Source: Candidatus Shapirobacteria bacterium
Lineage (GTDB): Bacteria > Patescibacteriota > Microgenomatia > UBA12405
NCBI GenBank assembly: GCA_028709405.1
Contig: JAQVXB010000028.1
Location: forward strand, 1 to 6,934
Length of the DNA stretch: 6,934 bases
Reading direction: 5' to 3'
Of this stretch, positions 1 through 6,301 are shown piece by piece (the stretch's first letter is position 1; each line of letters opens with the position of its first letter). The translations under genes and the position numbers were made by a program. The notes under the pieces are model-generated. The model did not search any database. It was given only the letters and a program-made list of their open reading frames with translations, and was not told where the DNA came from.

Positions 1-1256
1 TTTTTTGTTTTTCTGTCAAGCCATTCAGAAACGGCGTAGTAAAACTTACGGTCTTCTAATGGAAGTTCGGAAAATTTATACTTTTCAAAATTTTTCTTGT
101 GATTTTCAATAAAATATTTTTGCCAACCTTGTGGCGTATCAAGATTGGTCCAATATACTCGTTCTTGTGGAAAAACTATTTTCATAAATTCTTCTGGAGA
201 CATATCGGTTTGGTTTTTTCTTTGAATTTGTACGGCACCTAGGAATGCTTCTCCTTCTTCTACCTTTCTTATGGTACCTTGATTAAGTCCATTAAATTTT
301 GGCGTTAGATCTTTATAAAACTTATAATCATCGGCTGTTTTGAGATATTCATTCCATTTTTTTATTTCTTTATAGTCTTCATATTGGAGAAATTCGTAAA
401 CATGTTTGTACTTTTCGGTGTTAACTAAATCTGGTTGTTCTTTAACCATTTCTGTCAATCTATCTATTCTTTGTTGAGTTTTTTGTTCTTGTTCTTCTGA
501 TGGTGGAAAAACTATTTTCATAAATTCTTCTGGAGACATATCGGTTTGGTTTTTACTTTTGAGTCTAGTGGCAGAGTAAAATGCTTCTCCGTTGTCTACT
601 TTTTTAATGCTTATTCTGGTTAGACTGTCAAACTCTGGAATTAGATCCCGATAAAGTTTGTAGTCATAGGCAGTCTTTAAGTATTTTCCCCAAGGTTTTC
701 CTGCTTTTGAATCGTTTTCATGTTCTAAAAAATCATTGACTTTTTGGACGGATGGGATAAGGGAGATGTCGAAATTTGGGTCGGCAACTAATTTTTCTAA
801 CCTTTGTTTTCTTTCAGCTGTTAGTTCTTGTGGAGTTTTTTCTGGATTTTTGGGTGGTGGATCTGGAGGATTGTTCCCACTGGCTTCTAAATTAAGGGGA
901 AGTGTCTTTTGTTTTGGCGTTTGAACTGGTTTTTTTGTATCAGCTTCTAATTGAGATGTAATAATGGTTTTTTTTGTTTCATTTTGGTTGTAATTTTCCA
1001 CTTTGATGGAAAAAAATTTTTCTAAAGTTTCATTTTTAAGTTTAAGTTGTATGTTGGGATTTAATTTTTTGTAGTTTTCGTCGATTAGAGTAGACAATGC
1101 TTCACAAAATGATTTAGCATTAGGAGAGCTTTCTCTTAAATCATCGAGATTGTTTTTATCTGCCCAATCTAGATTCAGTTGACGGTAGAGTTGAAAATCG
1201 TCAACGGTATCAAGATAAAAAAAACCAGTGTTTTGTTTGGTCAGCCGGCTTGGCAT
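1..1256 (-). CDS. 3' piece of the frameshifted repeat protein, running off the window
   Basis: This frame is open from about 1265 to the left edge with no stop inside the window, so the true C-terminus is unseen. The first ATG in frame is at 1256 (MPSRLTKQN), but it is probably not a real start. The first residues read the 5' piece out of frame, and the coherent sequence begins at YLDTVDDFQLYR. The rest of module 1 follows (to about 1010), then a Pro/Lys/Gln-rich linker (about 1009-816, with PPDPPPKNP). Module 2 (about 815-504) and module 3 (about 479-168) come next, then a tail rich in aromatic and charged residues. The modules share a basic RxxRLxxL start, FLxxE, WxxYLKTAxDYKxYxDLxPxF, GEAF and KNQTDMSPEEFMKIVFP. 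No membrane segment, signal peptide or enzyme motif is visible, so a soluble, perhaps scaffold-like, protein is likely. Joined to the 5' piece it is at least 496 residues. Confidence 0.75.
   Translation of the reverse strand, partial: MPSRLTKQNTGFFYLDTVDDFQLYRQLNLDWADKNNLDDLRESSPNAKSFCEALSTLIDENYKKLNPNIQLKLKNETLEKFFSIKVENYNQNETKKTIITSQLEADTKKPVQTPKQKTLPLNLEASGNNPPDPPPKNPEKTPQELTAERKQRLEKLVADPNFDISLIPSVQKVNDFLEHENDSKAGKPWGKYLKTAYDYKLYRDLIPEFDSLTRISIKKVDNGEAFYSATRLKSKNQTDMSPEEFMKIVFPPSEEQEQKTQQRIDRLTEMVKEQPDLVNTEKYKHVYEFLQYEDYKEIKKWNEYLKTADDYKFYKDLTPKFNGLNQGTIRKVEEGEAFLGAVQIQRKNQTDMSPEEFMKIVFPQERVYWTNLDTPQGWQKYFIENHKKNFEKYKFSELPLEDRKFYYAVSEWLDRKTK
167..218 (-). repeat. Exact 52-base direct repeat, copy in module 3
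   Basis: This is the partner of 503-554 and encodes the end of module 3. The match stops at a base difference on each side: t versus g before the repeat, and a sixth t versus a after it, on the plus strand. Confidence 0.95.
503..554 (-). repeat. Exact 52-base direct repeat, copy in module 2
   Basis: Identical base for base to 167-218. It encodes the end of module 2 (KNQTDMSPEEFMKIVFP) and lies exactly 336 bases (112 codons) from the other copy, in the same frame. The sequence on both sides of the two copies has diverged. Confidence 0.95.
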
Positions 1257-1491
1257 CTTCGTTGTTTAAAAATTGTAGGACGTTTTTAAACGATTTTTCG
1301 GAATCGATTGATTGAGGTTTTTGATGAAGTATTTCAAGTTTTTCCTTTCGATCATTTCTTTGCTGTACCTCGATTGTTTTCGGCCTTTGTTCGCTCTCGT
1401 TAAGGGTTCTTTGATATATCTTTGGACTTCCAACAATAATTTTTTTGACTTCAGACTCTGATGGGCTAATGCCATTTGAAAACTCGGACAT
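1210..1491 (-). CDS. 5' piece of a frameshifted repeat protein of unknown family
   Basis: This reading frame of 93 residues starts at ATG 1491 and stops at TGA, 26 codons past the start of its first repeat module. I do not recognise the family. The N-terminal 45 residues are polar and look disordered, with no signal peptide or membrane segment. From about residue 48 (RKEKLEIL) it enters the module seen twice more downstream: an FLxxED stretch at 74-79, then W89. In the other modules that tryptophan is followed by xxYLKTAxDYxLYR. Here the frame gives WFFLS and a stop, while the missing YLDTVDDFQLYR lies one frame away in the next piece. The piece is therefore very probably the front of one gene, not a separate small protein. 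No Shine-Dalgarno site precedes the ATG, but an extended -10 box does. The exporter permease stops 27 bases upstream. Confidence 0.75.
   Translation of the reverse strand: MSEFSNGISPSESEVKKIIVGSPKIYQRTLNESEQRPKTIEVQQRNDRKEKLEILHQKPQSIDSEKSFKNVLQFLNNEDAKPADQTKHWFFLS
1217..1224 (-). other. Frameshift site: eight-T run (coding strand)
   Basis: The coding strand reads CACTGGTTTTTTTTATCTTGA. With eight T the frame runs into TGA at 1212-1210. With seven T it reads HWFFYLDTVDDFQLYR, which aligns with WGKYLKTAYDYKLYR and WNEYLKTADDYKFYK in the two later modules. The effective change is one base too many. It could be an assembly error, a real inactivating mutation, or a slippage site that gives some full-length product. 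Other eight-base A/T runs in the window (968-975 in the same gene, 6181-6188 in the PAP2 gene) keep their frames intact, so there is no sign of general homopolymer miscalling. Confidence 0.7.
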
Positions 1492-1499
1492 GATAATTA

Positions 1500-1508
1500 T
1501 TTATATCA
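1500..1508 (-). promoter_or_regulatory. Possible extended -10 promoter for the repeat protein gene
   Basis: The coding strand reads TGATATAAA, a TGn plus TATAAA extended -10, ending 8 bases before the ATG at 1491. With usual spacing, transcription would start about two bases before the start codon, giving an almost leaderless mRNA. No good -35 is present, and AT-rich sequence makes chance matches likely. Confidence 0.35.
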
Positions 1509-1518
1509 AAAAATTGGT

Positions 1519-2742
1519 TTATTCGTATCGGAGGGCTTCGATGGGAGAAAGTTTGGAAGCTTTTCTGGCTGGAGCGACACCAAAGATAATACCGACAGCC
1601 GAGGAAACACTAAAAGCAAGAATTACAGAAGAAATAGTAATTTTGGCAGGGAAAAAACTATTTATGGCTAAGGCTCCAAGACTACCGAGGATAACTCCAA
1701 CTAAACCACCAAAACAAGAAAGTATAATAGCTTCGATTAAAAATTGAATAAGAATGGCTCGAGGATAGGCGCCAATAGCTTTTCTTAGACCAATTTCTCG
1801 AGTGCGTTCAGTAACAGAAACTAACATTATGTTCATGATTCCGACTCCACCAACAACTAAAGAAATAGCGGCAATGCCGGTTAGAGCAATGGTTAAAACA
1901 CTGATAATGGAATTAATAGAACTTAGAAGTTGAGAACTGTCAAAAACCGAAAAAGCATCTTTATCATATCTTTCGAGCATTATTTTAGTTATTTCTTTTT
2001 TAATTGGTTCGATAGCACCTTTGGTTGGGGCTCGAACAACAAAAGTATTGATATTTTCATTACCGGCCAGATCGGAAACAATAGAAAATGGAGCGTAAAC
2101 AGCATCGTCAACACTAGGACCGCCAAAGGAGGATCCTTTTTGATCGACTACTCCAATAACTTTTAAAGTTTTACCTTTAATGATAACTTTTTTACCAACG
2201 GCACTAGAGTTAGGGAAAAGAGTTTCGGCTATTTTATAACCCAAAACAACTACAGGTGTTTTTTTATTATTTTCTTCATCAGTAAACCAACGACCATTGC
2301 CTTCTGAGGGAACAACATTATTACTTTTGCCATAATCTTCGGTTGAGCCGTCGATTTCAACCATTTTTTTAATAGCTTTATCTGATTTAATATCAGCATA
2401 AGTAGCATTAACTGGCATGACAATAGAATTTTTTAATTTTCGGTTGAGTAGATTTAAATCTTTTTGAGTAAAATTGGTGACCATAGCGGCAGCAAAGCTG
2501 TTTTGAGAAAAACCACCATTATCATTAAAAACTTTTCCAGGTGAGATAAAAACGGAGTTAGCACCAAGGGCATCGAATTGATCAGTGACATAGCTTTTTA
2601 AACCGTTACCAATTGAGGTTAAAAGAATGACAGAAGTAACCCCAATAATAATTCCTAGAGAAGTTAGTATCGTACGACTTTTATTTTTTAAAATCGATCT
2701 AAAACTTGATTTAATTAAATCATTAAATGATGGTTTAAGCAT
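1519..2742 (-). CDS. MacB/YknZ-type ABC transporter permease
   Basis: This 407-residue membrane subunit belongs to a MacB-like exporter of the mechanotransmission class. One TM segment (about 25-47) follows a basic amphipathic start with KNKSRTILTSLGIIIG. A large extracytoplasmic MacB core domain follows (about 48-275). Three C-terminal TMs (about 279-308, 330-360, 368-390) form the FtsX domain, with TERTREIGLRKAIGA and the closing PARKASKLSPIEALRYE typical of the family. The start was chosen at ATG 2742 (MLKPSFND) because a GGAGGG site lies 5 bases upstream and the family begins this way. An in-frame ATG at 2850 would add 36 residues read from the ATPase gene in another frame. The gene overlaps the ATPase gene by 8 bases, so translation is probably coupled. 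The ATPase is a separate protein, as in Bacillus YknXYZ, not fused as in E. coli MacB. The substrate cannot be told from sequence. Confidence 0.93.
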   Translation of the reverse strand: MLKPSFNDLIKSSFRSILKNKSRTILTSLGIIIGVTSVILLTSIGNGLKSYVTDQFDALGANSVFISPGKVFNDNGGFSQNSFAAAMVTNFTQKDLNLLNRKLKNSIVMPVNATYADIKSDKAIKKMVEIDGSTEDYGKSNNVVPSEGNGRWFTDEENNKKTPVVVLGYKIAETLFPNSSAVGKKVIIKGKTLKVIGVVDQKGSSFGGPSVDDAVYAPFSIVSDLAGNENINTFVVRAPTKGAIEPIKKEITKIMLERYDKDAFSVFDSSQLLSSINSIISVLTIALTGIAAISLVVGGVGIMNIMLVSVTERTREIGLRKAIGAYPRAILIQFLIEAIILSCFGGLVGVILGSLGALAINSFFPAKITISSVILAFSVSSAVGIIFGVAPARKASKLSPIEALRYE

Positions 2743-3463
2743 TTTTACCCTCCAAAACTTTTCCATCTTTAATAACGATAGTTCGTTTGGCTTGTTTAGC
2801 CAAATCCATATCGTGGGTGACAAAAACAATAGTTCTCCCCTCTTTTTCATTTAATTGATGAAAAAATTTCATAATATCAGCACCGGATTTACTGTCTAAA
2901 TTACCAGTTGGTTCGTCAGCTAAAACTATTTGAGGATTATTAACTAAGGCTCTGGCAATGGCCACTCGTTGTTGTTGGCCGCCGGAGAGTTGAGCTGGGG
3001 TATTCTTTATTTTATCTTCAAGACCAACTTTTTTTAGAAAAGCCAAACCTATTTCTTGGCGTTGATGTTTAGGAACATCAGAATAAAGAAGAGGTAGTAA
3101 AACATTTTCTAAAGCTGAGGTTTTGGCCAAAAGATTAAATTGTTGAAAAACAAAACCTAAGGTTACATTTCTAATTTGAGCCAATTGGTGTTCTTTAAGT
3201 TTAGAAATATCCTTACCATTTAATAGAACTTCCCCAGAGGTAGGATTATCAAGAAGCCCAATTATGTGCATTAGAGTTGATTTACCGGAACCTGAAGGTC
3301 CGGTTATAGAGACAAATTCACCTTGATGAATTTTAAGATTGACATTATCCAGAGCAGTGAAGCAATTAGTGCCGGTGGCATAAGTTTTGGTGATGTTTTT
3401 TAATTCTAAAATTACATTAGAATTATTTTTGGGTGACAATTTGATCATGTTCAGTAATTCCAT
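2735..3463 (-). CDS. ABC exporter ATP-binding protein (MacB/LolD/YknY type)
   Basis: This 242-residue cytoplasmic ATPase powers the permease encoded next to it. All ABC motifs are present: the A-loop tyrosine in ITKTYATG (about 28), Walker A GPSGSGKS (55-62), Q-loop FVFQQFNLL (Q107), signature LSGGQQQR (159-166), Walker B IVLADEP (D183, E184), D-loop GNLDS (187-191) and the switch histidine in VTHD (H217). GFVFQQFNLL and LADEPTGNLD are hallmarks of the MacB/LolD/FtsE branch, so this is an exporter or lipoprotein-release type ATPase, not an importer one. It has no membrane segment. The start is uncertain. ATG 3463 overlaps the adaptor gene by 41 bases and ATG 3448 (MIKLSPKN) by 26. Neither has a clear Shine-Dalgarno site, and homology would begin only near VILELKNITKTY. 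The stop overlaps the permease start. Confidence 0.95.
   Translation of the reverse strand: MELLNMIKLSPKNNSNVILELKNITKTYATGTNCFTALDNVNLKIHQGEFVSITGPSGSGKSTLMHIIGLLDNPTSGEVLLNGKDISKLKEHQLAQIRNVTLGFVFQQFNLLAKTSALENVLLPLLYSDVPKHQRQEIGLAFLKKVGLEDKIKNTPAQLSGGQQQRVAIARALVNNPQIVLADEPTGNLDSKSGADIMKFFHQLNEKEGRTIVFVTHDMDLAKQAKRTIVIKDGKVLEGKNA
2748..2753 (-). promoter_or_regulatory. Shine-Dalgarno site deciding the permease start
   Basis: GGAGGG lies 5 bases before ATG 2742, inside the last codons of the ATPase gene (LEGKNA). It is the only strong ribosome binding site I see in the window, and it fixes the permease start against the longer reading frame. Confidence 0.85.
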
Positions 3464-4454
3464 TTAAAATTTCAATTTCTGTGTCAGTTTCAATTCCAGT
3501 TTTAACAGTCTTTTTGATTAATTTATTATTTTCATCAGCAGTAAAAACATAACTCTCATCTAAATCTTGGTAGACTGATTCAAGAGGAAGGGCTAAAGTG
3601 TCGGTTATTTCTCTTAAAATTATGTCAACATCGCCATCCATGGCTAGTCGATATTGAAGATCATTATTTTCTAGAGGAAGTTTAAATCTGACTTCATAAA
3701 CAGTTGAACTTTGACCAGCAATTGGGGTAAAAGAAATATAGGTAATTTCGGAATCAAAAGTTTTGTCAGGAAAACTATCAATTTTGATTTTAGCTTTATC
3801 GCCGACTTTAATTCTAACAACATCTTCTTGGTCTATTTGAGATTTAAAATAAAGGCTTTGGGGGTCAATTATAGAGGCAATATTGGTGGCTGGAGTAATA
3901 TTAACGCCAGGATTACCTTCGTCGACAGAAACAACAATACCGGCAATTGGGCTAAATATATTGGCGTATTTTATAGCTAAATCATTAATTTCATAAGCAA
4001 CAACAGCATTGTTGAGGGAATTTTGAGATCGTTCAAAGATTCTTCTAATTTCAGTATCAATGGCGGCATCTTTGTATTGGTCGGTGGTGTCATAAAAAGT
4101 TGAGGCGGCGGATTTGTAGTTATTAAAGCTAATTTCTAATTGTTTTTTGAGTTGATTTTTATTGAGACTGGCGATTGATTGATATTTTTTAACTTTATCC
4201 CCTACTTTGACACCAACCCAAGAAAGTTGACCACTGGTTTGAAATTTTAGTTCAGCTTTGGATGAGGCATCGATTGACCCGGCTAGAGTTATTTGTTCTA
4301 TTAAATCTTTTTTGACTGGATTGACTAAGACTTCTTTTTTGGGATTAAATTTTTGATCATCATTATTATCTTTAATTTTAAAGACCAAAAATATGGCGAT
4401 TAAAATAATAATGGCAATAATAATTTTTTTGAGATGAAGTTTAATAAAGGACAT
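3423..4454 (-). CDS. MacA/HlyD-family membrane-fusion (adaptor) protein of the exporter
   Basis: This 343-residue adaptor links the permease to the outside. A short basic start precedes a single TM anchor (about 9-25). There is no lipobox cysteine, so it is not a lipoprotein. Two half-lipoyl segments follow (about 60-98, with AELKFQTSGQLSWVGVKVGDKV, and 165-197, with FSPIAGIVVSVDEGNPG). They flank a short helical hairpin (about 98-164), much shorter than the long hairpins of adaptors that reach TolC. A beta-barrel domain (about 198-285) and a membrane-proximal domain (about 286-343) complete the fold. It is the first gene of the exporter set: adaptor, ATPase, permease, all overlapping. A TATAAT box lies 10 bases before the ATG and there is no Shine-Dalgarno site. 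With no TolC homologue nearby it fits the YknX-like arrangement of one-membrane bacteria. The substrate is unknown. Confidence 0.92.
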   Translation of the reverse strand: MSFIKLHLKKIIIAIIILIAIFLVFKIKDNNDDQKFNPKKEVLVNPVKKDLIEQITLAGSIDASSKAELKFQTSGQLSWVGVKVGDKVKKYQSIASLNKNQLKKQLEISFNNYKSAASTFYDTTDQYKDAAIDTEIRRIFERSQNSLNNAVVAYEINDLAIKYANIFSPIAGIVVSVDEGNPGVNITPATNIASIIDPQSLYFKSQIDQEDVVRIKVGDKAKIKIDSFPDKTFDSEITYISFTPIAGQSSTVYEVRFKLPLENNDLQYRLAMDGDVDIILREITDTLALPLESVYQDLDESYVFTADENNKLIKKTVKTGIETDTEIEILNGITEHDQIVTQK

Positions 4455-4464
4455 ATAGATAAAT

Positions 4465-4470
4465 ATTATA
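4465..4470 (-). promoter_or_regulatory. Perfect -10 box (TATAAT) before the exporter operon
   Basis: TATAAT lies in the 27-base gap between the orphan gene's stop and the adaptor's ATG, ending 10 bases before that ATG. Normal spacing puts the transcription start about 4 bases before the start codon, so the operon mRNA would be nearly leaderless. No convincing -35 is seen. Confidence 0.5.
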
Positions 4471-4481
4471 CTACAAACAGG

Positions 4482-4775
4482 CTATTTTTGGTCTTTTTTT
4501 AATTCTTTTAGTTTCCACATAAAAAGTTTATAAGGAGTTTTTATCGATCCGGGATTTTGATCTTTGACAAAATATCGAGCTTTTTCCAAGATATCTCTTG
4601 GGGTATTTTTGGCGAGTCGGAGATAGAGAGATTTATTTTTCCAGTCGTCCAATTCTTTAGCAAGGTCGAGGCCGTAGGCTTGAAATTCATTTTTGACGTA
4701 TTTATTCCTTTTTTCTAAAGTTTCTTTAAATTTAAATAATTGATCGCCGATCGATGTTGTAGAACCTTTATTCAT
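4482..4775 (-). CDS. Small basic orphan protein, function unknown
   Basis: This 97-residue protein has no family I can name with confidence. It is rich in lysine and charged residues, with no membrane segment, signal peptide or cysteine, and looks mostly helical. Notable stretches are FQAYGLDLAKELDDWKNKSL (31-50), LYLRLAKNTPRDILEKARYF (50-69) and a C-terminal LFMWKLKELKK (84-94). I have an impression that small proteins ending in such a Trp-Lys-Leu motif recur in CPR genomes, but I cannot verify it. Its ATG overlaps the TGA stop of the PAP2 gene (ATGA), and it has no Shine-Dalgarno site of its own, so it is probably translated by coupling to that gene. Net basic charge would suit nucleic-acid or membrane-surface binding, which is speculation. 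Uniform composition and the tight overlap support a real gene. Confidence 0.8.
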   Translation of the reverse strand: MNKGSTTSIGDQLFKFKETLEKRNKYVKNEFQAYGLDLAKELDDWKNKSLYLRLAKNTPRDILEKARYFVKDQNPGSIKTPYKLFMWKLKELKKDQK

Positions 4776-6298
4776 TTGTTTTGGAGATATAAAATATAAG
4801 CTTGGCCATCACTTAAAAATTTGTTACCACTTTTTTTGGCTCCATAGGTGAGACCAGTTAAATCTATTTTTTCAAAAGACTTAAGAAAACCTGAGTTATC
4901 AATATCTTCTTTTATTTTTTCTCTTTCTTCATCGACTAGAATTTGGGTGGTATGAATTGGAAGTATTATTTTAAATTTCTTCTTTATTTCTTCGTCAAAG
5001 TGAGCAGTACCTACCCAAATTGATTCATTGTTTTCAGTCATGAAAGGAGTTTCCCAAAGATGAATGTGATGACGAGAACTAGCAAGGTCTTTTTCTGTTG
5101 GTTGGCCGTAACCAAGTGAATTTGGTTCGGTGTCCCAAAAAACAGGTAGTCCGGGAGTTTGAGGATAAGGATATTTTTTAATAATGGAATCAATAATTTT
5201 AAATGATGTTTTTAAACTTAATTGGTCAAGAAGAAACCAATTTGATTTAGTAAAGGCTTGGTGAAGAGTTTCTTTATTAGAAACAATAACAATGTTGATA
5301 GGTTCAGCTGGAGCACCAGTCATTGATTCGCTAATTTTAGGTAGTTGTTGAAAAAGTGTTTGACTAATTTGAGTCGAATTAATAATTGTTTTTGGTTTAA
5401 TGTATTCCCCTTTTTCCTTTAAAGGGTTAGTTAAATAAAAAGAAAAGATAAAAATTATCCAACTAGCTATTAAAAAAAGACTGAATATAAGGATAGTTTT
5501 TTTTGTGAAATGGGGATTAAATTTGATGGGATGAAATTTCTTTTTGATTTTAAGAGAAGTAATAATAATAGTTAACCAGGCACTACCAACTACAAAACTA
5601 GCTAAGACATCTGATGGCCAATGGGCTCCAAGATAAATTCGGGAAGAAGCTACTGAAATAACTATTCCAATTCCAAAAATAAAGCTGATTATTTTATAGA
5701 ATTTATTTTTTTCTGATTGAAGAACAAAATAGGTTAATAATCCATAGAGAGCTATGGCAACGAAGGTGTGACCACTGGGGAAACTATAACTGTTCTCATT
5801 GACTAAGGCGCTGGTTAAGGAAGGTCTGGGTCTTTCAAAAATATTCTTGATAATCCAAACAAAAATTTCACCGCCGACAACGGATACTATTAAGGCATTT
5901 AAAAATCGCCAATTCTTTAAAAGAATTAAAATAATACTAAAAATAATTACTCCGACGGTAATAATTTCGGCTTTGGCTAAGTAGGTTATAAATAACATAC
6001 TTTGATTTAATTTTGGAGTTCGAAATTGGCCGATGAGATTGATTATTCGAAGATCAGCTCTGATCAAGGCTTCTTGACCAATATAGTCTCTGACTATGCC
6101 AAAGAAGAGATAGATAAAAAATAGAGTTATCAGAATGCCGATAGTTAAATAAAGACCATATTTTTCGGTTGGGGTTAATCTTTTTTTTATAAATTTGAAA
6201 AAACGAGGAAAACGATTTTTAATCCGTTGAATTTCGGGATCATTTTTTATCCCGCGACCGACTGATCTGGTAACTGATTTAATAATACGTTTGACCAT
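4772..6298 (-). CDS. PAP2-family membrane phosphatase fused to an LssY C-terminal domain
   Basis: This 508-residue protein has two parts. A cytosolic basic N-terminus (1-45) precedes a PAP2 phosphatase with several TM segments (about 46-69, 100-126, 133-150, 178-193, 202-217, 230-248). Its three catalytic motifs are complete: K151 with R158-P159, the PSGH motif at 174-177, and S219-R220 with H226 and D230. A further TM (about 268-290) leads to an LssY_C-like domain (about 325-508) with GAPAEPINIVIV, SRHHIHLWETP and WVGTAHFDEEI. PAP2 enzymes of this kind dephosphorylate lipid phosphates such as undecaprenyl pyrophosphate or phosphatidic acid, and the LssY_C role is not known. The start is ATG 6298. 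An in-frame ATG at 6331 would only translate the tRNA gene (MFWVQFPVSPP), so I reject it. There is no Shine-Dalgarno site. The stop overlaps the next gene by ATGA. Confidence 0.92.
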   Translation of the reverse strand: MVKRIIKSVTRSVGRGIKNDPEIQRIKNRFPRFFKFIKKRLTPTEKYGLYLTIGILITLFFIYLFFGIVRDYIGQEALIRADLRIINLIGQFRTPKLNQSMLFITYLAKAEIITVGVIIFSIILILLKNWRFLNALIVSVVGGEIFVWIIKNIFERPRPSLTSALVNENSYSFPSGHTFVAIALYGLLTYFVLQSEKNKFYKIISFIFGIGIVISVASSRIYLGAHWPSDVLASFVVGSAWLTIIITSLKIKKKFHPIKFNPHFTKKTILIFSLFLIASWIIFIFSFYLTNPLKEKGEYIKPKTIINSTQISQTLFQQLPKISESMTGAPAEPINIVIVSNKETLHQAFTKSNWFLLDQLSLKTSFKIIDSIIKKYPYPQTPGLPVFWDTEPNSLGYGQPTEKDLASSRHHIHLWETPFMTENNESIWVGTAHFDEEIKKKFKIILPIHTTQILVDEEREKIKEDIDNSGFLKSFEKIDLTGLTYGAKKSGNKFLSDGQAYILYLQNK

Positions 6299-6301
6299 AG
6301 G

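Noticed and set aside
167..554. CRISPR array or mobile-element ends suggested by the 52-base direct repeats
   Set aside because: There are only two copies, 336 bases apart, both in the same codon frame within an open coding sequence, with no spacer pattern, inverted ends or transposase.
736..924. Plus-strand 62-residue reading frame with Gly/Ser-rich end
   Set aside because: The Gly-rich stretch is simply the complement of the Pro-rich linker of the minus-strand repeat protein, whose frame is open across the whole region.
1..1256. Alternative genetic code (TGA read as an amino acid) to explain the broken repeat gene
   Set aside because: Reading through TGA at 1210 soon meets another in-frame TGA and gives no module sequence. 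TGA is also the stop of the PAP2 gene at the ATGA junction. A one-base shift explains the break fully.
1266..1475. Minus-strand 69-residue frame starting at 1475
   Set aside because: It overlaps the 5' piece of the repeat protein in another frame and lacks the module residues that the accepted frame shares with modules 2 and 3.
1445..2854. Plus-strand reading frames at 1445-1747, 1930-2166 and 2627-2854
   Set aside because: They lie antisense to the permease and ATPase genes, which have clear family motifs. Their translations show no domain or coherent composition.
3711..5984. Plus-strand reading frames at 3711-3980 and 5799-5984
   Set aside because: They are antisense to the adaptor and PAP2 genes, which are well supported, and have no recognisable features.
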